DNA of 10,314 bases, from contig DAIDOU010000303.1 in NCBI GenBank assembly GCA_027458945.1, positions 1-10,314 on the forward strand. The letters are read 5' to 3'. A program made the position numbers and the translations under genes. The notes under the pieces are model-generated. The model saw nothing but the letters and a program-made list of their open reading frames with translations, did no database searches and had not been told where the DNA came from. This DNA is from Acidobacteriota bacterium. GTDB taxonomy: Bacteria; Acidobacteriota; Thermoanaerobaculia; Thermoanaerobaculales; Thermoanaerobaculaceae. Positions 6,559 to 10,314 of the stretch are shown here, piece after piece (the first letter of the stretch is position 1; each line of letters begins with the position of its first letter).

Positions 6559-7627
6559 CGGCGTCTCCGTTCGCGACCGGGGCGAGCCCCAGCCTCTCCA
6601 TCACCAGCGCGGCGAGCTCGGCGGGGTTGGTGCGGGCGTTGATCCCTCTCACGCCGGTCTCGCGCTCGGTCAGCCGCGTGCCGGCGATGTTGTCGGTCGC
6701 CGGGCCGGTCACGACCGCCGCCGCGAGAGCGTAGCGGTCGCGCATCAGTTGCACGCCGCCCCACGCCGCCACCGGGTCGTTCGCGGCGAGCACCAGGGCC
6801 CCGAAGCTCGCCGCCAGCCCGGCGTCCGCCAGGATCGCGTCGACGCCGTACAGCCCGAGCAGCCCGTCGCCGAGCTCGAGCACGATCACGTCCGGCGCGT
6901 CCGCCGCGAGGTGGGTCAGGATCGTCCGCGCCACCCGCGGGGCGACGTCCGGCGTCGTGGTCACCACGCCGAGGTCGGTGAAGATCAGCGTGTGGCGCGC
7001 ACCGGCGTCCTCCATCGCGAGGACGTCGCGGCGCAGCGAGACACCGGTGGCCTTCCCCGCCGCCACCTTCAGCCCGCGGTGGGTGAACGCCTGGATCAGG
7101 TTGCACGCCGCCTGCGTCTTCCCCGCGTTCATACAGGTCCCGACCACGCCCACCACCGGAACGCCGCCGACGTCGAGGCGGTCCTCGAGCGGCAAGGCGC
7201 CCTGCGCGATGTGCGCCGGCAGGCCGACGCGCTCGCCGAGGTAGGGGAAGTGCAGCACCTGGCCGAGGACCTCGACCTCGAACGGGTGACCGAGGTCGGG
7301 GTTGACGCCGTCGCACACCCCGATCACCCCGCCGAGGTTGAGCAGGTTCAGCGTGTCGCCCACCGCGACGCTGGCGGGCAGGTACCCCGAGTAGCCGAAC
7401 AGCGCCTTGCGGTGGCCGAGCGCGCCCGCGATCACGTCGCCCGGCTTGACGAGCGAGAAGCGGCCCGACGGCAGCTCGAGCTGGTTGTACGTGCTCTTCG
7501 CGTTGCGCACCCGCACGGCGACGACGCCACCCTCGACCGCGGGGACCTCCCCGCCCAGGCGCACCTCGCGCGAGAGGCGGCAGGTCGCCGTCACCGACCC
7601 GATCTTGTCGAGCAGCACCTTCTTCAT
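6551..7627 (-). CDS. Uncharacterised P-loop NTPase, BioD-like C-terminal half, embedded in the arginine operon
   Basis: 358 residues, function not recognised. Residues about 1-150 form a Gly/Val-rich, probably mostly beta domain (FSLVKPGDVIAGALGHRK at 57-74, LNLGGVIGVCDG at 96-107) that I cannot assign. Residues about 155-350 look like a SIMIBI-type nucleotide-binding domain. GTCMNAGKT at 163-171 has the GTxxxxxGKT pattern of dethiobiotin synthetase (GTDTEVGKT). GKATGVSLRRD follows at 191-201, FTDLGVVTTTP at 216-226 may be a switch-like segment, and DVIVLELGDGLLG at 246-258 resembles the BioD motif VEGAGGLL. TDNIAGTR at 311-318 and GINART at 328-333 may be nucleotide-base or substrate contacts. 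No signal peptide or membrane segment is seen, so it is probably cytosolic. The ATG at 7627 overlaps the argG stop (ATGA) and the stop overlaps argC by 8 nt, so it is translationally coupled to pathway enzymes. Alternatives are a MobB/HypB-like GTPase or a DUF1611-like protein. Any role in arginine synthesis is inferred from position only. Confidence 0.88.
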   Translation of the reverse strand: MKKVLLDKIGSVTATCRLSREVRLGGEVPAVEGGVVAVRVRNAKSTYNQLELPSGRFSLVKPGDVIAGALGHRKALFGYSGYLPASVAVGDTLNLLNLGGVIGVCDGVNPDLGHPFEVEVLGQVLHFPYLGERVGLPAHIAQGALPLEDRLDVGGVPVVGVVGTCMNAGKTQAACNLIQAFTHRGLKVAAGKATGVSLRRDVLAMEDAGARHTLIFTDLGVVTTTPDVAPRVARTILTHLAADAPDVIVLELGDGLLGLYGVDAILADAGLAASFGALVLAANDPVAAWGGVQLMRDRYALAAAVVTGPATDNIAGTRLTERETGVRGINARTNPAELAALVMERLGLAPVANGDADA

Positions 7628-8829
7628 GACTGGCCCTTCCCGGCGCGGGCGTGCAGCATCCCCGGCAGCGCGAGCATGCGGGAGAAGCCGCGCGCGTCGG
7701 CCGCGGTCCACTCCCCCGCCGCCTCGCCGTAGACCGCGCGCGAGGCGGCCTTGAGCGAGTACGGCGAGGTCACGCCCTCGACGAACGCCGAGCCCGGCCG
7801 CAGCAGCCCGCGCACCTCGCCGGTGACGCGGGCTTGCGAGCGCACGAGCAACGCCTCGATGTCGCGGCACACCGGGTCGAGCGACTGCCCCTCGTGCACG
7901 AGGTCGCCGTACACCACGGCGACGCCGTCCTTCACCCGCTGCTGCCGCGCGGTCAGCGTCAGCTTCTCGAGCTCCCGGTGCGCGGTGATCAGCAGCGTCG
8001 CGGCCGGCGCCTCGAACGCGACCCGACCCTTCAGGCCGATGATGGTGTCGCCGAGGTGGATCCCGCGCCCGATGCCGAACGTGCCGCCGAGGGCGTTGAG
8101 GCGCTCGACCAGTTCGACCGGCTCCATCGCGACGCCGTCGAGCGCCGCCGGCACGCCCGCGACGAACGAGATCGCGTGCGACTGCGGCGCCAGCGGGGAG
8201 GCGAAAGCGCCGCGGGTGAGGACCCACGCCTCCTCGGGCAGCGACGCGATGGTGTCCGAGGTCTCGCGGCCGCCGATCGTGCACCCCCACAGCCCCGAGT
8301 TGACCGAGTAGGCGGCGCGCTCCTCGGGCCAGGCGATCCCACGCGCCGCGAGGTACGCCACCTCGTCGGCGCGCGAGAACCCCTCGTCGCGGACCGGGGC
8401 GAGGACCTCGAGCTCGGGGGCGAGCGTGCGCAGCGCCACCTCGAACCGCACCTGGTCGTTGCCGGCGGCGGTGCTGCCGTGCGCGACCGCGCCCGCCCCG
8501 GCCGCGCGCGCCGCCTCGGCCACCAGGCGCGCCTGCAGCGAGCGCTCGGCCCCGACGCACAGCGGGTACACCTGCCCGCGCAGCACGTTGCCGGCGACGA
8601 GGAAGCGCAGCGTCTCGTCGAAGTAGCGCGAGCGCGCGTCGATCAGCAGGTGCCGGTCGGCGCCCAGCGCCAACGCGCGCGCCTCGAGGCCCGCGCGTTC
8701 GGCCGCCGAAATCCCGCCGGTGTCGACGGTCACCGCGGTCACCTTCGCGCCATACCGCTCGGCGAGCCAGGGGACGCAGAACGAGGTGTCGAGCCCGCCC
8801 GAGTAGGCGAGGACGATCCGCTCAGGCAT
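7624..8829 (-). CDS. argG: Argininosuccinate synthase
   Basis: Condenses citrulline and aspartate using ATP, giving argininosuccinate, AMP and pyrophosphate. 401 residues. The N-type ATP-pyrophosphatase loop AYSGGLDTS is at 8-16. VDTGG at 35-39, HGSTAAGNDQVRF at 117-129 and GDTIIGLKGR at 260-269, followed by FEAP at 272-275, match the family. The DTSFCxP and DTGG variants resemble the Xanthomonas/Bacteroides ArgG, which work with the acylcitrulline route, rather than the E. coli or Bacillus forms. That comparison is from memory. The start ATG at 8829 overlaps the argR stop by 8 nt (ATGCCTGA) and has GGGAGG 6 nt upstream. The stop overlaps the P-loop gene by 4 nt. Citrulline would come from ArgE' encoded downstream in the same transcript. 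Confidence 0.95.
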   Translation of the reverse strand: MPERIVLAYSGGLDTSFCVPWLAERYGAKVTAVTVDTGGISAAERAGLEARALALGADRHLLIDARSRYFDETLRFLVAGNVLRGQVYPLCVGAERSLQARLVAEAARAAGAGAVAHGSTAAGNDQVRFEVALRTLAPELEVLAPVRDEGFSRADEVAYLAARGIAWPEERAAYSVNSGLWGCTIGGRETSDTIASLPEEAWVLTRGAFASPLAPQSHAISFVAGVPAALDGVAMEPVELVERLNALGGTFGIGRGIHLGDTIIGLKGRVAFEAPAATLLITAHRELEKLTLTARQQRVKDGVAVVYGDLVHEGQSLDPVCRDIEALLVRSQARVTGEVRGLLRPGSAFVEGVTSPYSLKAASRAVYGEAAGEWTAADARGFSRMLALPGMLHARAGKGQS

Positions 8830-9295
8830 GCACGGCCTCCCTGACCAGCGCCGCGAGCTTGGCCTCCACCCGCGCCTGCGGCCGCCTCCCCGCCGTGGCC
8901 ACGATGAAGGTGTCGTCCCCGGCCACGGTCCCGACCACTTCCGGCCAGCCGGCGCGGTCGAGCGCGATCGCCACCAGAGCCGCGATCCCCGGCGGCGTCT
9001 TCACGACCAGGATGTTGGGGCCCGCCGCCGCCACGCTCTTCACGAACGCCGCGGCCTCCTCGAGCTCCGCGCGTGGCGGTGCCGCACCGGTGAGCGCGGC
9101 GCCGCTGACGTAGCGGCCGTCCACGCGAACCGCGCCGATCTCCTGCAGGTCGCGGGAGACGCTCGACTGCGTGACCGAGAACCCGCGCTCGGTCAGCAGT
9201 TCGACGAGCTCCGCCTGGCTGCGGACCTCCTCGTGGTGCAGGAGGTCCTCGAGCGCCGCGCGCCGCTGCTGCCAGCTCTCCGTCTTGCTCGGCAT
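8822..9295 (-). CDS. argR: Arginine repressor ArgR
   Basis: Arginine-responsive transcription regulator, 157 residues, first gene of the operon. The N-terminal winged helix-turn-helix spans about 1-70, with recognition-helix motif QSSVSRDLQEIGAVRV at 43-58. The C-terminal hexamerisation and arginine-binding domain spans about 85-157, with PPGIAALVAIALD at 101-113 and GTVAGDDTFIV at 122-132. The two Asp at 127-128 correspond to the arginine-contacting aspartates of the family. The ATG at 9295 is chosen over an in-frame TTG at 9301 because GGAGG at 9306-9302 is 6 nt from the ATG but adjacent to the TTG. It probably represses its own operon through the ARG-box-like sites upstream. The stop overlaps the argG start by 8 nt. 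Confidence 0.95.
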   Translation of the reverse strand: MPSKTESWQQRRAALEDLLHHEEVRSQAELVELLTERGFSVTQSSVSRDLQEIGAVRVDGRYVSGAALTGAAPPRAELEEAAAFVKSVAAAGPNILVVKTPPGIAALVAIALDRAGWPEVVGTVAGDDTFIVATAGRRPQARVEAKLAALVREAVHA

Positions 9296-9301
9296 GGCCA
9301 A

Positions 9302-9306
9302 CCTCC
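9302..9306 (-). promoter_or_regulatory. Shine-Dalgarno deciding the argR start
   Basis: GGAGG on the minus strand is separated by 6 nt (TTGGCC) from the ATG at 9295. The TTG at 9301 would have zero spacing, so the ATG is the supported start. Confidence 0.65.
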
Positions 9307-9344
9307 GTGGTCCGCCCGGCCCCGCTCCATCGGCCCGGGCGCCG

Positions 9345-9360
9345 TATGCGCAAAATCATA
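9345..9360. promoter_or_regulatory. ARG-box-like operator 1 (ArgR site)
   Basis: TATGCGCAAAATCATA (plus strand) has outer inverted arms TATG/CATA around an A-rich core. It is reminiscent of the ARG-box consensus (TGAAT, A/T core, ATTCA) but with different inner bases. It lies in the only strongly AT-rich patch near the operon and overlaps the predicted -10 hexamer. Assignment to ArgR is inferred from position upstream of argR. Confidence 0.55.
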
Positions 9361-9383
9361 TTTCGATGCGCATAAAAATGCAA
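9355..9383 (-). promoter_or_regulatory. Predicted sigma70-type promoter of the arg operon
   Basis: On the minus strand TTGCAT (9383-9378) and TATGAT (9360-9355) are separated by exactly 17 nt. The -10 matches TATAAT at 5 of 6 positions and the -35 matches TTGACA at 3 of 6. Transcription would start near 9348, leaving an untranslated leader of about 50 nt before the argR ATG. Both hexamers are covered by the ARG-box-like sites. No other promoter-like AT-rich stretch is seen within the operon. Confidence 0.5.
9367..9382. promoter_or_regulatory. ARG-box-like operator 2 (ArgR site)
   Basis: TGCGCATAAAAATGCA (plus strand) has TGC/GCA outer arms and an AT-rich core. It lies about 22 bp centre to centre from operator 1, two helical turns, close to the tandem-box spacing known for ArgR hexamers. 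The heptamer ATGCGCA recurs exactly at 9346-9352 and 9366-9372, a 20-bp period. It overlaps the predicted -35 hexamer, which fits repression by blocking RNA polymerase. Confidence 0.55.
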
Positions 9384-9487
9384 GCCCTCCCGGACCTGCG
9401 TCGGGGCGCCCATGTGGGGACCAACGTCGGCTTGCCGGCTTTCGCGCGTCTCGTGAGGCCGGCGGCGCTGCGCGCGGCCGTTTCGGC

Positions 9488-10276
9488 TCAGAGCCGGCCG
9501 AAGTAGACGAGGGTGTCGTAGGCGAAGGCGACCGTGCCGCGCTCGTTGTGCCGCTCGAAGAGCGCGCGCAGCGCCGCCAGCATCGGCGCGTGCCGCGGGT
9601 GGCCGGCCGCCGGCGCATACGACGAGGAGAGCAGCCGACCCTCGAGCCCCTCGTAGTCGAACGCCTGCCGGTTGGGGAAGACCCGTTTCTCGCAGCGCGA
9701 CGGGCGGAAGAACTCCGCGATCACACCGTCGGTGACGTTGGCGTGGTCCACCTGCTCGTAGTCGGTCGCGTACTCCAGGAGCAGTCGCTCGTATGCGACC
9801 GCAAACGCGTCGGCGTCCTTGCGCCTGAGGTTCCACAGCAACGCCACCCAGCCGCCGGGCCTGAGGATGCGGGCGAACTCGGCCCGCGCGCGCGGCCGGT
9901 CGAACCAGTGAAACGCCTGCGCCGCGGTGACGAGGTCGACGCTGGCGTCGGCGAGCGTCGTCGCCTCGGCGCGCGCGGCCACGCTGGCGAACCCCGGGTA
10001 CGAGGCGAGCGCCCGCTCTCCCTCGGCGCGCATCTGGGCGTTCGGCTCCACGCCGAACACCCGGCCGCCGCGGGCGAGGAGCATCGCCGCCAGGATCCCC
10101 GTCCCCGAGCCGACGTCCGCGACGACCGAGCCCGGCGCCAGGCCGCACTCTGCTTCGAGGAGAGTCACGACCGCTTCGGGGTAGCCGGGCCGGTGCCGCG
10201 CGTACAGTTCCGCCCGCCCCTTGAAGCGTCGCGTGGGGTCGAAGAAGCCCCGCTCCGGGCCGCGGCCGTCATCCAT
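9488..10276 (-). CDS. Class I SAM-dependent methyltransferase (Methyltransf_11-like)
   Basis: 262 residues, cytosolic, substrate unknown. The Rossmann-like SAM domain has motif I VADVGSGTGILAAML at 52-66, the acidic post-I position Glu77 in GVEPN (ribose contact), AAQAFHWFD at 118-126 in the motif IV region, and LRPGGWVALLWN at 138-149 (motif V region). The N-terminal RAELYARHRPGYP at 21-33 and the AFHWF motif are typical of a broad small-molecule methyltransferase group that includes trans-aconitate methyltransferase-like proteins. The substrate cannot be read from this. The start is uncertain: ATG at 10276 is chosen, but the only GGGAGG upstream is 17 nt away and overlaps an in-frame GTG at 10294. 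The gene ends 192 nt before argR in the same orientation with its own spacing, so it is probably not part of the arginine operon. Confidence 0.85.
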   Translation of the reverse strand: MDDGRGPERGFFDPTRRFKGRAELYARHRPGYPEAVVTLLEAECGLAPGSVVADVGSGTGILAAMLLARGGRVFGVEPNAQMRAEGERALASYPGFASVAARAEATTLADASVDLVTAAQAFHWFDRPRARAEFARILRPGGWVALLWNLRRKDADAFAVAYERLLLEYATDYEQVDHANVTDGVIAEFFRPSRCEKRVFPNRQAFDYEGLEGRLLSSSYAPAAGHPRHAPMLAALRALFERHNERGTVAFAYDTLVYFGRL

Positions 10277-10314
10277 CGGCGGATTCTCGCGCACCTCCCG
10301 GCGGCGCTCAAGCG

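Noticed and set aside
5311..6642. Plus-strand open frame of 443 codons opposite argC and argD
   Set aside because: It is a shadow of the argC/argD coding frames with Arg/His-rich composition, no Shine-Dalgarno support and no recognisable domain.
9385..9487. Possible terminator after the methyltransferase
   Set aside because: Only short GC stems are present (for example GCCG AAA CGGC just after the stop, and GGCCG/CGGCC with a 13-nt loop). No T-run follows, so an intrinsic terminator is not supported. Nothing else is seen in this stretch.
1..10314. CRISPR arrays, tRNA/rRNA genes, insertion sequences or phage genes
   Set aside because: I saw no regularly spaced repeats, tRNA-like T-loop sequences, transposase motifs or terminal inverted repeats. 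The window is filled by compact metabolic genes.

Overview
The window is roughly three-quarters G+C by eye. Every gene I can support is on the minus strand, so transcription runs from high to low coordinates. The content is a bacterial arginine-biosynthesis operon with one unrelated gene upstream. Base composition and protein style suggest a high-GC Gram-negative-type soil or sediment lineage (Acidobacteriota, Gemmatimonadota or Myxococcota would all fit). The taxon cannot be fixed from the sequence alone, and this is a weak inference.

Layout in transcription order. (1) 10276-9488: class I SAM-dependent methyltransferase. (2) 9487-9296: intergenic region with an AT-rich island holding a plausible sigma70-type promoter overlapped by tandem ARG-box-like sites. 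(3) 9295-104: nine tightly packed genes, argR - argG - unknown P-loop NTPase - argC - argD - argF' - argB - argE' - argH. All but one junction are overlaps of 4 or 8 nt; argC/argD is separated by 15 nt. (4) 104-1: probable start of a further operon gene that runs off the window.

The enzymes fit the N-acyl-citrulline variant of arginine synthesis known from Xanthomonas and Bacteroides rather than the classical ornithine route. ArgB, ArgC and ArgD convert N-acylglutamate to N-acylornithine. An ArgF' of the acetyl-/succinylornithine carbamoyltransferase family carbamoylates it while still acylated. An M20 deacylase of the ArgE' type releases citrulline, and ArgG and ArgH finish arginine. ArgD, ArgF', ArgE', ArgG and ArgH all resemble the Xanthomonas/Bacteroides forms as I remember them. 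No gene for the first step (N-acylation of glutamate) and no carbamoyl-phosphate synthetase is present in the window.

Two things stand out. One is a 358-residue protein with a dethiobiotin-synthetase-like nucleotide-binding half and an unrecognised N-terminal half, embedded and translationally coupled between argG and argC. The other is ArgF', which carries Ala at the position that separates acetyl- from succinylornithine enzymes (Glu versus Pro). It combines a succinyl-type proline-rich loop with an acetyl-type lysine, so its acyl substrate cannot be assigned by rule.
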